This document shows, piece by piece, positions 17,499-26,412 of a DNA stretch of 64,000 bases (the stretch's first letter is position 1; each line of letters begins with the position of its first letter). A model generated the notes under the pieces. That model searched no databases. It was not told where the DNA came from and was given only the letters and a program-made list of their open reading frames with translations. The stretch comes from DASQHW01 sp963837155 (GTDB lineage: Bacteria; Actinomycetota; Acidimicrobiia; IMCC26256; PALSA-610), in contig CAWIMB010000001.1 of NCBI GenBank assembly GCA_963837155.1, positions 496,001-560,000 of the forward strand, read 5' to 3'. Position numbers and translations under genes: made by a program.

Positions 17499-17948
17499 GT
17501 GCCCGTCGAGATCGAGCCGCCCGAACTCGCACGCCTGATCGACTTCGCCGAGCGGCCGCGCACTCAGGACTGGAGCTTGCGCTCGGCATTGGTTCGGTAC
17601 GCACAGCCGCAGCCGCAACGTGTCAACGACATCCTCGATCTCGTGCGCCGCATCGAGTGGACGCTCGGAAAACAGACGGCGCTCATCGAGCGAGAAGGCC
17701 CGGAGCTCTGGAACGCACTCGGGAGCGGCGCTTCGTCCACTGAGGGCGAAACGCAGGTCATCGGGATTCTGCGCGCGGCCCAAGAACTCGATCGTCTCGG
17801 AGACGTCCTTGCGACCTGGGCGGTCGACCGCGCCGACCCCCGTCCCGACGCCGAAGTCGACAGCGTCGTCAATGACGTCGCTCAGCGGCTCGACGCGCTC
17901 GGCGTTCCGCACGAGGAACGAACGCGTCCGCCTCGCCAACGAGGCTGA
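17499..17948 (+). CDS. Conserved-looking hypothetical helical protein
   Basis: A 149-residue acidic, mostly helical protein with no recognised domain. Visible features are ELARLIDFAERPRTQDWSL, VNDILDLVRRIEWTLGKQ and a Trp-rich ELWNALG. The GTG at 17499 is preferred because a TACGCT -10-like hexamer ends 8 bases before it, the same layout as at 25314, implying a leaderless transcript. It lies between the OYE and SDR genes without overlap. Confidence 0.65.
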   Translation: MPVEIEPPELARLIDFAERPRTQDWSLRSALVRYAQPQPQRVNDILDLVRRIEWTLGKQTALIEREGPELWNALGSGASSTEGETQVIGILRAAQELDRLGDVLATWAVDRADPRPDAEVDSVVNDVAQRLDALGVPHEERTRPPRQRG

Positions 17949-18023
17949 CGCGTCTGGGCGGGAACGGAAAGCCCGTTCTAACATCGGCGTCACCGCCCAG
18001 GTCCCCGCGAAGGAGCCCCGAAG

Positions 18024-18851
18024 ATGTCGCTCTTCGACGCATTCCGCTATGACGGCAAGCGAGCACTCGTCGTTGGCGGCGCCACCGGCATGGGCGCGGC
18101 CGTCGCGGAGCTCGTGCAGGATGCCGGCGCCGAGGTCGTCGTGATGGACCGCGCCCCGGTCACCCTCGCGGGCGCGAAGGCCATCCAGCTCGACCTCTCC
18201 AACAAGGCGTCTATCGACGCCGCGGTCGACGAATGCGGCGGCCCGGTCCACGCGCTCTTCTCCTGTGCGGGTGTTGCCGACGGCACGCCCGGCATCGAGC
18301 GCATCAACTTCATCGGCCACCGGCACATGATCGATCGCATGGCCGACAAGGGCATGCTCCCGCGCGGCGCGGCAATCGGCATGATCTCGTCGGCGGCCGG
18401 ACTCGGGTGGCAGAACAACCTGCCGCGCGTGAAGGAATTCCTCACCCACACCGACTTCGACGAGGCAGTCGCGTGGATCGAAGCGAACGGCAAGGCCGAC
18501 TACATGTGGAGCAAGTTGGCGATCAACACGTACGTCGCGCAGTCGGCGGTCGACTTCTTGAAGCGCGGTATCCGGATCAACGCGATCCTGCCCGGTCCCA
18601 CCGATACGCCGCTCGCGCAAGCCAACAAGGACACCTGGCTCGCGTTCGCGACCGACTACCGCACCGCAGTGGGCATCGAGCCGTCAACACCACTCCAGCA
18701 GGCCTATCCCCTGGTGTACCTCTGCAGCGACGCCGCGTCGTACGTCAATGGCGTCACGGTCATCACCGATGCCGGCTACACGAGCTCGGGAATCACAGAA
18801 TCGTTCCCGGCCGCGACTCCAGTCATTGGGTTCCTCAACAGCGAGTTCTGA
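18024..18851 (+). CDS. Short-chain dehydrogenase/reductase
   Basis: A 275-residue classical SDR. The nucleotide-binding motif is VVGGATGMGAAVA (TGxxxGxG-like). The catalytic Ser lies in MISSAAG and Tyr/Lys in YMWSK (YxxxK). DLSN after strand 4 suggests NAD(H). The insert between Ser and Tyr is longer than usual, as in 3-alpha-hydroxysteroid dehydrogenase-like SDRs. A GAAGGAG ribosome site precedes ATG 18024. The substrate is unknown. Confidence 0.9.
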   Translation: MSLFDAFRYDGKRALVVGGATGMGAAVAELVQDAGAEVVVMDRAPVTLAGAKAIQLDLSNKASIDAAVDECGGPVHALFSCAGVADGTPGIERINFIGHRHMIDRMADKGMLPRGAAIGMISSAAGLGWQNNLPRVKEFLTHTDFDEAVAWIEANGKADYMWSKLAINTYVAQSAVDFLKRGIRINAILPGPTDTPLAQANKDTWLAFATDYRTAVGIEPSTPLQQAYPLVYLCSDAASYVNGVTVITDAGYTSSGITESFPAATPVIGFLNSEF

Positions 18852-18861
18852 ACGTCCGTCG

Positions 18862-19740
18862 TCATGCCGATGCGTCTCCCGACTCGTCGGCGAACGCGCG
18901 GCGAATGGTGATGTCGCCGTAGGCAGTGCGCGCCCGTACGTCGACCGTGTCCTCGCCAGGCGCGGGCGGCGCGCCGTCGGCCAGATCGTTGCGCACTCGG
19001 CCGAACGCGGTATTGAGATCGAGCCACGCCGCGACGCCGTTGCGGATCCCGACCTCCACCTTGCCGCGCGCCGTTTCGGCGACGATCGCGCCCCGTTCGG
19101 CTTCGTCGATCCGCACGTCACCGTTCGCGGTCTTCACCGCGACCGTCGCGTGCGCGCGGTTGACGACGACGTCGCCGTTGGCAGCATTGACACGCAGGTC
19201 ACCGGTGATCTCGTGAACCGATGTGTCGCCGTTGCTGTTCTTGATCACCGCGCTCCCGGCGACGTTGCCGATCCGGACGGATCCGGCAGCGGTTTTTATT
19301 TCGAGGTGTCCGGCCGCGCTCCTGATGTCGATGTCGCCGGCACCGGTCGTGACTGCGACGGGGCCAGCATCGTCGATGCGAGTGTTGCCGGCTCCCGACT
19401 TGTATTCGCATTCACCGACGCGACCGTTGCAACGCAGTGCCGCGACACCGGCGGTGCCTCGGATGTGGGAGCCGGTCGGGGCGTCGATGCGCACGTCTAT
19501 CGACTGATTGCTGCCCCATGGCGTCCACTGCCGCCATCCCCGCGGCCCCTTGACCAGCAGCGTGCCGTCGACGAAGTCAACCGTGGTCTGTTGGGCGGCG
19601 GCGACGTCAGACTTGTTGGACTCGTTGCTCGGGCGTACCTCGACCACCGTGTCCGTGCGATCGCTCGTCGTGAGCTGAATGTCGCCCATACCGAGCTCGA
19701 CGACGACGGAGATGGGTTCGGGAGTGTCGAATGTATGCAT
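18862..19740 (-). CDS. DUF4097-family beta-strand-repeat protein
   Basis: A 292-residue protein built of repeated short strands (GAGDIDIRSAAG, TANGDVRIDEA, TAYGDITIRRA), the DUF4097 adhesin-like right-handed beta-helix. There is no signal peptide or TM segment, so it is cytosolic as predicted. It lies 21 bases downstream of a ribbon-helix-helix protein gene with which it forms an operon. The function of the family is not established; its partner and operators (20302-20350) suggest autoregulated expression. Confidence 0.87.
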   Translation of the reverse strand: MHTFDTPEPISVVVELGMGDIQLTTSDRTDTVVEVRPSNESNKSDVAAAQQTTVDFVDGTLLVKGPRGWRQWTPWGSNQSIDVRIDAPTGSHIRGTAGVAALRCNGRVGECEYKSGAGNTRIDDAGPVAVTTGAGDIDIRSAAGHLEIKTAAGSVRIGNVAGSAVIKNSNGDTSVHEITGDLRVNAANGDVVVNRAHATVAVKTANGDVRIDEAERGAIVAETARGKVEVGIRNGVAAWLDLNTAFGRVRNDLADGAPPAPGEDTVDVRARTAYGDITIRRAFADESGDASA

Positions 19741-19761
19741 TGAAGTTCCTTCTCTCTGGCC

Positions 19762-20292
19762 CTATTTCGCCCAGCCCGTATACCGCTGCGCGCTGCGCCC
19801 GGCGCGCCGTTCGGGACGCGGCGAGGTTTCGGCTCGATCCACCGCTGTGCTGGCGGCGCGCACAAGCCATGCGTTTACGGAGAGTCGTTGCGCGCCGGCG
19901 GCCTGCTCGATCCGCGCCTTGAGGTTCTCCGGCATCCGCACATTGATGCGCGCCATCTCGCGGTCGTCGCCCTCGACGGCCGCACCCGCTGCGGCGGTGT
20001 GCGCCTCGTCTGCGTCGCGGGCGTCTTGGTCGTCGGCCGGCGCGTCGACGGGCGGTGGCGTCACGACGAATGCGAGGTCTCGACCGCGCACCCGCACCTC
20101 GACCGAGCCGGGCGCGAGCTCGACCGTGATTTCGTCCGCCGCCGCTGCGAGTGCCTGCTGGAGCGCGAGGCGGACGGCGGAGTCGAGCGGTGCGACCAGG
20201 CGCTCAGCCAGCGAGCGGGCGTCGTCCCCAGCGGCGTCGGCGGCGACGACCAGGTGTTTTCGAATGTCTTCGACGTACGGCCCGAGGTCCAT
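19762..20292 (-). CDS. Ribbon-helix-helix (HicB/Arc-like) DNA-binding protein
   Basis: A 176-residue protein starting at ATG 20292. The N-terminal half is a helical and beta domain (LALQQALAAAADEITVELAPG). The C-terminal RHH fold is ARINVRMPENLKARIEQAAG followed by LSVNAWLVRAAS, typical of HicB/Arc repressors. It is placed directly upstream of DUF4097, an association seen in actinobacteria. A perfect palindrome and a second copy just upstream of its start are likely its operators, making it a self-repressor. Confidence 0.8.
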   Translation of the reverse strand: MDLGPYVEDIRKHLVVAADAAGDDARSLAERLVAPLDSAVRLALQQALAAAADEITVELAPGSVEVRVRGRDLAFVVTPPPVDAPADDQDARDADEAHTAAAGAAVEGDDREMARINVRMPENLKARIEQAAGAQRLSVNAWLVRAASTAVDRAETSPRPERRAGRSAQRYTGWAK

Positions 20293-20301
20293 GATGCCAT
20301 C

Positions 20302-20350
20302 ATGGCACCACAATGGTGCCATGACAAGCGCCAATGGCACCACAATGGCT
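20302..20350. promoter_or_regulatory. Palindromic operator plus direct repeat upstream of the RHH-DUF4097 operon
   Basis: Arms ATGGCACCA (20302-20310) and TGGTGCCAT (20314-20322) form a perfect 9-bp inverted repeat with a CAA centre. The first 15 bases recur exactly at 20334-20348, a 32-base shift (three helical turns). It lies 10 bases upstream of the RHH gene start, an ideal place for cooperative autorepression (inference). Confidence 0.7.
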
Positions 20351-20378
20351 CGGCATGCCTTGGGTTCGCCGGCGCCGA

Positions 20379-21326
20379 CTATCCGGTGTGGCGAGCGGCG
20401 AGAAGGCGACCGATCTCGGCCAAGCGCGCGCGTACGTCGGGCGGATCCAGCACCTCTAACGCATCGGCGTACGCGGTGAGTTCGCGTGCTGGATCGTCGT
20501 GCGTCGCCGGTAGCGCGATGTCGACGTTGATACGCCCGTCGGAATGCTCGGCACCGACGGTCATACGGGTGCCGAACTGTGCGCGCAGCCAGCGCAGTGC
20601 ATGCGGTTCGGCGAGCGCGGTGATGTGCCGCATGCCGCGTCGCTCGTCGAGGGTGGCGACGATCTCGTCCCACGCGCGTTGCAGGTCGAAGTCGGGCGGC
20701 CGCACCGCCGGTTCACCGGTGTGTTCCACCGAACGAACGCGCCAGATGCGAAACGTTCGCCGGCCGGCGTCGGTGTCGCCGACGAGATACCACGTGGTGC
20801 CTTTGGACACGAGACCGAGTGGATGCACGACGCGCTCGCTGACCGCGCCCTGCGCGTCGGTGTAACCGAGCCGAATCTGTTCGCCGTCGATCACGGCTTG
20901 CTGCAACGCTTCGAGATGCGGGGGTGTCGTGGGAGCCTTGCCACCCCACCGCGCGGGGTCGAGGACGATCGCCGACGCCGCTTTTTCGGCCTCGGCGCGA
21001 AACGTCTCCGGTAGCGCGCGTACGAGCTTGCGCAACGCGGCTTTCGCCTCGGGCGTGATCGCCGACGACGGGCCCGCGATCAGGAACAGCGTGCGGGCCT
21101 CGGCCGCGGTCAGGCCGGTGAGGTCGGTGCGGGCGCCACCGACGAGCGCCCACCCGCCACCGCGTCCGGGCTGCGCGTATACGGGGATGCCGGCGATCGA
21201 CAGCGCCTCGAGGTCGCGGCGCGCGGTCTTAACCGACACCTCGAGCTCGGCCGCGACCTCGGCGGCCGTGACCCGGCCACGGGCTTGCAGAAACAGGAGG
21301 GTCGCTACCAGGCGGTCGGCGCGGAT
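20379..21326 (-). CDS. WYL-domain helix-turn-helix transcriptional regulator (start codon unclear)
   Basis: A DeoR-type HTH plus WYL regulator of about 315 residues. The HTH is RVTAAEVAAELEVSVKTARRD; the WYL part contains RLGYTDAQG, HPLGLVSKGTTWYLVG and FRIWRV. The first canonical start, GTG 21239, would delete half of the HTH. The frame is open up to a TGA at 21341, and family alignment expects the start at RADRLVATLLFLQ, where an ATC codon (21326) stands. Either a rare start is used, or the ATG was lost or misread. It is divergent from the VOC gene at 21413, its likely target. Confidence 0.78.
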   Translation of the reverse strand: MRADRLVATLLFLQARGRVTAAEVAAELEVSVKTARRDLEALSIAGIPVYAQPGRGGGWALVGGARTDLTGLTAAEARTLFLIAGPSSAITPEAKAALRKLVRALPETFRAEAEKAASAIVLDPARWGGKAPTTPPHLEALQQAVIDGEQIRLGYTDAQGAVSERVVHPLGLVSKGTTWYLVGDTDAGRRTFRIWRVRSVEHTGEPAVRPPDFDLQRAWDEIVATLDERRGMRHITALAEPHALRWLRAQFGTRMTVGAEHSDGRINVDIALPATHDDPARELTAYADALEVLDPPDVRARLAEIGRLLAARHTG

Positions 21327-21412
21327 GTCTCCACGATCTCATGGAACCTGGTCAGGAGGTGACCACTTTAACCCGGATGATGGACCGATACCCAACAACG
21401 AGAGGAGCGACC

Positions 21413-21786
21413 GTGGACTTGAAGCTGGAGCTGGTTGCGGTGCCGGTATCGGACGTCGACCGGGCCAAGGCCTTCTATACGGACCAAGTCGGCTTCGCCG
21501 CGGACGTCGATGCGCGCGCGAGCGACGACGTGCGCTTCGTGCAGCTCACGCCGCCCGGATCGGCGTGCTCGATCGCCATCGGGAACGGCATCACGAGCGC
21601 GACGCCGGGGTCGGTCGAGGGGCTGCAAATGGTCGTGACCGACGTCGCGGAGGCACGGCGCGCGCTGGCCGCGCGGGCGTCGAGGTCAGCGACGTCGCGG
21701 AATTCCCGTGGGGTTCGTTCGTGTACTTCAGCGATCCGGACGGCAACGGCTGGGCGTTGCAGCAGCTTCCGGCGGGTGCGCGATGA
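21413..21786 (+). CDS. VOC/glyoxalase-family protein (frameshifted)
   Basis: A protein of about 124 residues with one vicinal-oxygen-chelate fold: LELVAVPVSDVDRAKAFYTD at the start and FVYFSDPDGNGWALQQLP at the end. The frame shifts at about 21675, where AARGVEVSDV is split, consistent with one missing base. The GTG start at 21413 lies after GAGAGGAGCGA. Members bind antibiotics or act as glyoxalase-like enzymes. It is next to an ABC exporter and opposite a WYL regulator, so it may be a small resistance or detoxification unit (inference). Confidence 0.8.
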
Positions 21787-21839
21787 CTTCGGTCGTCGCG
21801 GTCCGTCAACACATGCAGATCCCGAAACGGAGCACTCGC

Positions 21840-22829
21840 ATGTATTCGACAACCCATGATTCGGCGATCCTCGTCGAAGGACTCCAACGCCGATTCAACG
21901 GCACCACAGCAGTCGAGCACCTCGACCTCGCGATCGCGCCCGGCGAGATCTACGGGTTCCTCGGCCCGAACGGCGCCGGCAAGTCCACCACAGTGCGCAT
22001 GCTCTGCACGCTGCTCGCACCAACCGGCGGACACGCGCGCGTGGCGGGCTTCGATGTCGCGTCCGATCCGGGCTCGGTGCGGCTTCGCATCGGCGCGGCG
22101 TTGCAAGACGTCGCGCTGGACCCGAAGCAGACCGGCGTCGAGCTGCTTCGGTTGCAGGGATCGCTGTACGGCTTGCCGGCCCGCACGATCGCCGCGCGCG
22201 TCGAGCATCTCGCAGAGCTGATTGACCTCGGCGACGCGCTCGACCAGCGCATCGAGACTTACTCGGGCGGGATGCAACGCCGGCTCGATCTCGCGGCGGC
22301 GCTCGTGCACAACCCCGAGGTGCTGTTCCTCGACGAACCGACGACCGGGCTCGATCCGGTGAGCCGGCTCCGCGTCTGGGCCGAAGTTCGCCGGCTGAAC
22401 GCGGAGCTCGGCATGACGATCTTCCTGACGACGCAGTACCTGGAGGAGGCCGACGCACTGGCAGACCGCGTCGGCATCATCGACCACGGCCGACTCGTGG
22501 CCGAAGGAACTCCCGAAGAGCTCAAGCGCGCGGTCGGTACCGACGTGATCGTCGCGCGCGTCGACGGCGACGCGGCGTCGGTCGAGCCGTCGGTCGCGGC
22601 AATCGACGGCGTACACCACGTCGAGGTCCACGGCAGCGAGCTCGTTGTCGCGACCGACAATGGGCCCGCGACGATCAGCCCCGTGGCAGTGGCGCTCGCC
22701 GGATGCGGCATGCCGGTGCGCGAGCTCACGTTACGCACGCCGACACTCGACGACGTGTTCCTCGATCTCACCGGCGCCCGCTTCGACGCGGATGACATCT
22801 CGGAGGACAACCATGACCACACTCACTGA
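21840..22829 (+). CDS. ABC transporter ATP-binding protein, DrrA-like
   Basis: A 329-residue ATPase. The Walker A is GPNGAGKST, signature YSGGMQRR, Walker B VLFLDEPTTGLDP, and the switch region TTQYLEEADALADRV is the drug-resistance ABC-2 (DrrA) pattern. The C-terminal domain (after about 235) is the usual DrrA extension, ending TPTLDDVFLDLTG. ATG 21840 has GGAG seven bases upstream; an in-frame ATG at 21783 overlapping the VOC stop is possible. The permease gene overlaps its 3' end by 17 bases. Confidence 0.92.
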   Translation: MYSTTHDSAILVEGLQRRFNGTTAVEHLDLAIAPGEIYGFLGPNGAGKSTTVRMLCTLLAPTGGHARVAGFDVASDPGSVRLRIGAALQDVALDPKQTGVELLRLQGSLYGLPARTIAARVEHLAELIDLGDALDQRIETYSGGMQRRLDLAAALVHNPEVLFLDEPTTGLDPVSRLRVWAEVRRLNAELGMTIFLTTQYLEEADALADRVGIIDHGRLVAEGTPEELKRAVGTDVIVARVDGDAASVEPSVAAIDGVHHVEVHGSELVVATDNGPATISPVAVALAGCGMPVRELTLRTPTLDDVFLDLTGARFDADDISEDNHDHTH

Positions 22830-23637
22830 TGCCACCGTCGTCGCCGGCGGGAACGACATCATTCGCGGAAAGCCCGCGGGCTGGCTGCACGACCTGACGT
22901 CGATCGCGGGACGCGCGCTGCGCGCGGTACCGAGAGACGTCGAAGTGGTCATCCCGCCCGTGTTCATCGCACTGTTCTTCTTCATCGTGAACATCGCGAC
23001 ACTCGAACAGCTGACTGCGAGTGTGCCGGGGCTCGACTACACCGCGTTCCAGATGGCGACCGCGGTGCTCCTCGGTGTGACCGGCGTCTCGCGCGCCGGC
23101 GCGATCGTGCTCGACGTGCAGAACAAATACTTCGACCGGTTGTTACTGACACCGGTTCGTCGTACTGCGATCCTGCTCGGTCACATGGCGGCCGACGTCG
23201 CGGTCGCGGCGGCGCTCACGGTTCCGATCATCACGCTCGGACTCATCTTGGGCGTGCACTTCCACGGCGGCCTCGTGGGCGTGGTGATGTTCATGGCGCT
23301 CGCCGCCCTGTGGAGCCTCGCGTTTGCCGGCTTCGGGTACGCGATCGCGTTGAAGACCGGCAATCCCGCGGCCGTCAACTCGAGCTTCTTGTTGTTCTTC
23401 CCGTTCCTGTTCCTCACGTCGTCGTACGTGCCGCGCAGCGAGCTCTCGGGGTGGCTCCACACGGTCTCCGCGTTGAACCCGGTGACGTACATCCTCGACG
23501 GGCTGCGGTCGCTGGTCTTGGCGGACAGCTGGCAGTGGGGCGACCTCGCCCAAGCGCTTCTTGCCATCGGCATCGTCGGCGCGGTGAGCATGGCCCTGTG
23601 CTTCGCGGCGCTGCGCGCACGTGTCCGCCAGGCGTGA
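22813..23637 (+). CDS. ABC-2 type transporter permease, DrrB-like
   Basis: A 274-residue membrane protein with about six TM helices (for example VIPPVFIALFFFIVNI and SLAFAGFGYAIALK) and the ABC-2 signature near NPVTYILDGLRSLVL. The ATG at 22813 has CGGAGGA upstream inside the ATPase gene. It forms an exporter with the preceding ATPase; the substrate is unknown. Confidence 0.9.
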   Translation: MTTLTDATVVAGGNDIIRGKPAGWLHDLTSIAGRALRAVPRDVEVVIPPVFIALFFFIVNIATLEQLTASVPGLDYTAFQMATAVLLGVTGVSRAGAIVLDVQNKYFDRLLLTPVRRTAILLGHMAADVAVAAALTVPIITLGLILGVHFHGGLVGVVMFMALAALWSLAFAGFGYAIALKTGNPAAVNSSFLLFFPFLFLTSSYVPRSELSGWLHTVSALNPVTYILDGLRSLVLADSWQWGDLAQALLAIGIVGAVSMALCFAALRARVRQA

Positions 23638-23706
23638 TGCGATGACGTTCGACCCGCCGTAACCGCGCTAGTACTTCTCCTGGACCCAAGAATTGAGGGG
23701 CACGGC

Positions 23707-24042
23707 ATGGTTCTCGTGTTGTTGGGCATACCAGCCGCTCTCATCGGCGCGGCTGCGCTCGCCGCGGTCGTGTCCGTGCGGCGGAGTTCCCTGCGCATCA
23801 CGAGCGCGGGCGTCGAGATCCGCAACTACCCGCAGGCACTGAGGCTGATCCCGCTCGCGCAGGTCGAGCGCTTCGAAGCGACCCCACCCTTCGGCAACTT
23901 CGCCAGCCTCCGGCCGAAGACAGGAATGCTCGTGCTCACCGACGGATCGCGACTGCCCGTACGAATGCTCGCCGCTCCCGATGCCGGTAGGGGGATCGAC
24001 GCGCTCAACGCCCGCGTCGAGTCGCTGCGCCATGGCGGTTGA
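23707..24042 (+). CDS. Small membrane protein with PH-like domain
   Basis: A 111-residue protein with one N-terminal TM helix (about residues 2-24) and a cytosolic beta-rich part (SLRITSAGVEIRNYPQ, MLVLTDGSRLPVRML) resembling bacterial PH domains of small membrane proteins. No function is known. Confidence 0.65.
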   Translation: MVLVLLGIPAALIGAAALAAVVSVRRSSLRITSAGVEIRNYPQALRLIPLAQVERFEATPPFGNFASLRPKTGMLVLTDGSRLPVRMLAAPDAGRGIDALNARVESLRHGG

Positions 24043-24073
24043 GTATGCCCCGTGTCACCGTTCGGTGAACGAC

Positions 24074-25039
24074 TCAGATGATGAGGACGCTGCTCGGAGG
24101 CGGGAGTCCTTCAGCCGCGCTCGACCAGGTGCGACCGGTGTCAGCTGAGACGTAGAGGTGCCCCCCTTGGTCGGCGAGCGCGACGGTCGATGCGAGCGCG
24201 GCGATGCAATGTGTGTCAGCGATACCGTCGATCCAGATCGGGAGGCCGCCACCGACGGCAGCAAGCGGCCCGGGCCGAAGCACGGACCGTCGGTAGATGG
24301 CCCCCTTGTCCGCGAAGTGGTCCTCGGACGCGGCCACGAGGACGTCATCGCCCGCGAACGCAACCGCGGAGCAGTAATTCGCATGAAGACCGTCGTGCTC
24401 GACGGCCCACGTCGCCCCGCCATCGCGGCTGGAACACAACCCGATCGCGGAAGCCGCCATGACGACGTTCGGTCGGTCGGGATGCGCGCGGACCTCGTGG
24501 ACGTCGCTGTCGACGTCGATGGTCGGGTGCCATGTCGTCCCTCCGTCGGTGGAGCGAGGGATGCCACCGACATGGACGTTGGCGAGGAGGACGGAGGAGT
24601 CCGCGGTCGCGGTGATCGACCGGATCCCGAGCGGTGGCCCGACGACCTTGCCATCGACGACCGCACTCCCCGCGTACCACGACGCACGTCCGGCGATCAC
24701 GTCCAAGCCCGAGAGGGGTTCGAGCTGTCCGTCGGGGCTCACGCGAAGGACGCGCGCATCTTCGGTTCCCACGTAGATGGCCCCGGCGACCGCGACGCAA
24801 CAGGCGAGGTCGACGTCGTTGGTAGCGATCGTGGTCCAGGCGCCGTCCGCGTCACGCCGGCGCAGTGTGCGTCCGTCGGTGATGGCGAGCGCGCCGCCAT
24901 ACCCGTCGGATGCGAGTCCCCTGACGGGCTGACCGGCCAGCTCGTGATTGACGGTCCCGCCTGCAAGGACGAAGAGCCCGTCGCTCCAAGTGGCGACAAG
25001 GATCGTCGCCGCCCTTACGACAGTGTCTTCCATCGGCAT
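24074..25039 (-). CDS. BNR/sialidase-like (Ycf48-type) beta-propeller protein
   Basis: A 321-residue propeller with Asp-box repeats such as RSTDGGTTWHP, SSRDGGATWAVE and SADTGRTWSSA. ATG 25039 (MPMEDTV) was chosen; the open frame upstream is outside the fold. There is no signal peptide. Similar proteins are annotated as exo-alpha-sialidase-like or photosystem-assembly-like, but catalytic residues are not evident, so a binding or structural role is more likely. Confidence 0.75.
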   Translation of the reverse strand: MPMEDTVVRAATILVATWSDGLFVLAGGTVNHELAGQPVRGLASDGYGGALAITDGRTLRRRDADGAWTTIATNDVDLACCVAVAGAIYVGTEDARVLRVSPDGQLEPLSGLDVIAGRASWYAGSAVVDGKVVGPPLGIRSITATADSSVLLANVHVGGIPRSTDGGTTWHPTIDVDSDVHEVRAHPDRPNVVMAASAIGLCSSRDGGATWAVEHDGLHANYCSAVAFAGDDVLVAASEDHFADKGAIYRRSVLRPGPLAAVGGGLPIWIDGIADTHCIAALASTVALADQGGHLYVSADTGRTWSSAAEGLPPPSSVLII

Positions 25040-25313
25040 CGGTGCGTCGGCGCCATCAAACCATTGTTCGCCGTTGGAGCGCCGCGGTTCGCGTCGATGC
25101 TTCCCACCCTGACCGGGCCGTGTCGCCCAGCACATCGGCGCGCTCGTTGGCCATCTGTGGCACTTCCTCCGACTCCCCCCGGCGCACCGGCTGGAGGATG
25201 GCGTTTGAGAGGCTCAATGCCTGCGCGCGAACGACGGCCGAGCGAGAGCGCCATCGTCTTCCTCTGGAGTTGAGGGAACGCGGTTTCGCTCACTCCCGGT
25301 ACGCTCGTTGAGC

Positions 25314-26231
25314 GTGGCCCCGCGCGGATTGGTGGTTCGCCCGTTGCCGGGCGAGTTCGGTGCCGTCGCAGTCGAAGGGGTGCGACGGGGGGACGCGGCT
25401 GACGCGGCCGAACTCCGTGCATTGCTCGCCGCGCACGCGGTCGTGTGCATGCGCCAGGACGCACCGCTCAGCGACGAGGACGCCCGCACGGTCGCGTCGA
25501 TGATCGGCCCGATCAAGGATCCCGTCGGACGAACGCGCGACGGCGGCATGCTTCGCTACAGCGAGGAACGTCAGATCATCGACGCCGGTTTCGTGCTCAC
25601 CGACGAGCTCCGGGCCGAGCTCGGCGAGGTGTCGTTCGGCGGCCTCGACGACCAGCGCCCGGGCCTCTTCGAGACGTTCCACACCGACGACACCTACACC
25701 GAGCGCCCGGCGGCGGCGACGGTCTTACACGCGCGCGAGCTTCCCTCTTCGCCGGGCGGCGCGACCCACTTCCTCGACATGCGCGCGGCGTATGCGTTGC
25801 TCGACCCGGCAACACGAGAGCGGTTGCTCGGCTTACGGGCCGCGAACAGTTACAACAACCGCGGCGCCTTTCCGCCTCGCGTGCCGGCCGAAGGCCCGCT
25901 CGAACGGCTCGTCGATGTGTCGCATCCCATCGTGCGGGCGCACCCGGTGACCGGCGGTCCGGCGCTATACATCGACCTGGATCGCGCGACGCACATCGAA
26001 CGCATGCCGGAGCCCGAAGGCCGCGCCCTCTTGCAGTCACTGCAGAATCGTGCGGAGACGCACGCGCCGCGGTACGCGCATGCGTGGCGCCCGCACGACG
26101 TGCTCGTATGGGACAACGGATCCGTGCAGCACAAAGCGGGCGGCGACTTTCCCATCGGTGAGCCGCGCCGGTTCTGGCGATTCATGATCGAAGGCCCGGT
26201 CCCGACGGTTTTTAGACCGAAGGACCGGTGA
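25314..26231 (+). CDS. TauD/TfdA-family 2-oxoglutarate dioxygenase
   Basis: A 305-residue Fe(II)/2-oxoglutarate dioxygenase. The HxD metal pair is FHTDDTYTE, the distal His lies in WDNGSVQHKA and the 2-oxoglutarate Arg in RRFWRFM. GTG 25314 is 8 bases after a TACGCT -10-like hexamer and no ribosome site is seen, so it is probably leaderless; a TTG at 25308 is an alternative. Members hydroxylate or cleave small acids (taurine, phenoxyacetates); the substrate is unknown. Confidence 0.85.
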   Translation: MAPRGLVVRPLPGEFGAVAVEGVRRGDAADAAELRALLAAHAVVCMRQDAPLSDEDARTVASMIGPIKDPVGRTRDGGMLRYSEERQIIDAGFVLTDELRAELGEVSFGGLDDQRPGLFETFHTDDTYTERPAAATVLHARELPSSPGGATHFLDMRAAYALLDPATRERLLGLRAANSYNNRGAFPPRVPAEGPLERLVDVSHPIVRAHPVTGGPALYIDLDRATHIERMPEPEGRALLQSLQNRAETHAPRYAHAWRPHDVLVWDNGSVQHKAGGDFPIGEPRRFWRFMIEGPVPTVFRPKDR

Positions 26232-26235
26232 CGAT

Positions 26236-26412
26236 CAGCGCGCAAGCGCGGGTGTTGCGAGATCGAGGTCGTGTTCGTTGTTGTACTGCCGACCGAGGCC
26301 GAGCTCTCGCAGTTGACCGGCGCGGGATACGTCGCCAAGCGTTACTTCGAAATGCTCACCAATGCGTCGGACGCGATTCGTTCCGCCCTCTCGATTGTCG
26401 CCGACGACGATG
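26236..26412 (-). pseudogene. Unassigned protein-like remnant
   Basis: On the minus strand a frame closed at both ends by stops (TGA near 26425 and at 26236) reads about 60 residues with no usual start, including GEHFEVTLGDVSRAGQ and QYNNEHDLDLATPALA. It looks like the C-terminus of a lost gene or a frame-split gene, but no family was recognised. Nothing else occupies this gap between convergent genes. Confidence 0.25.
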
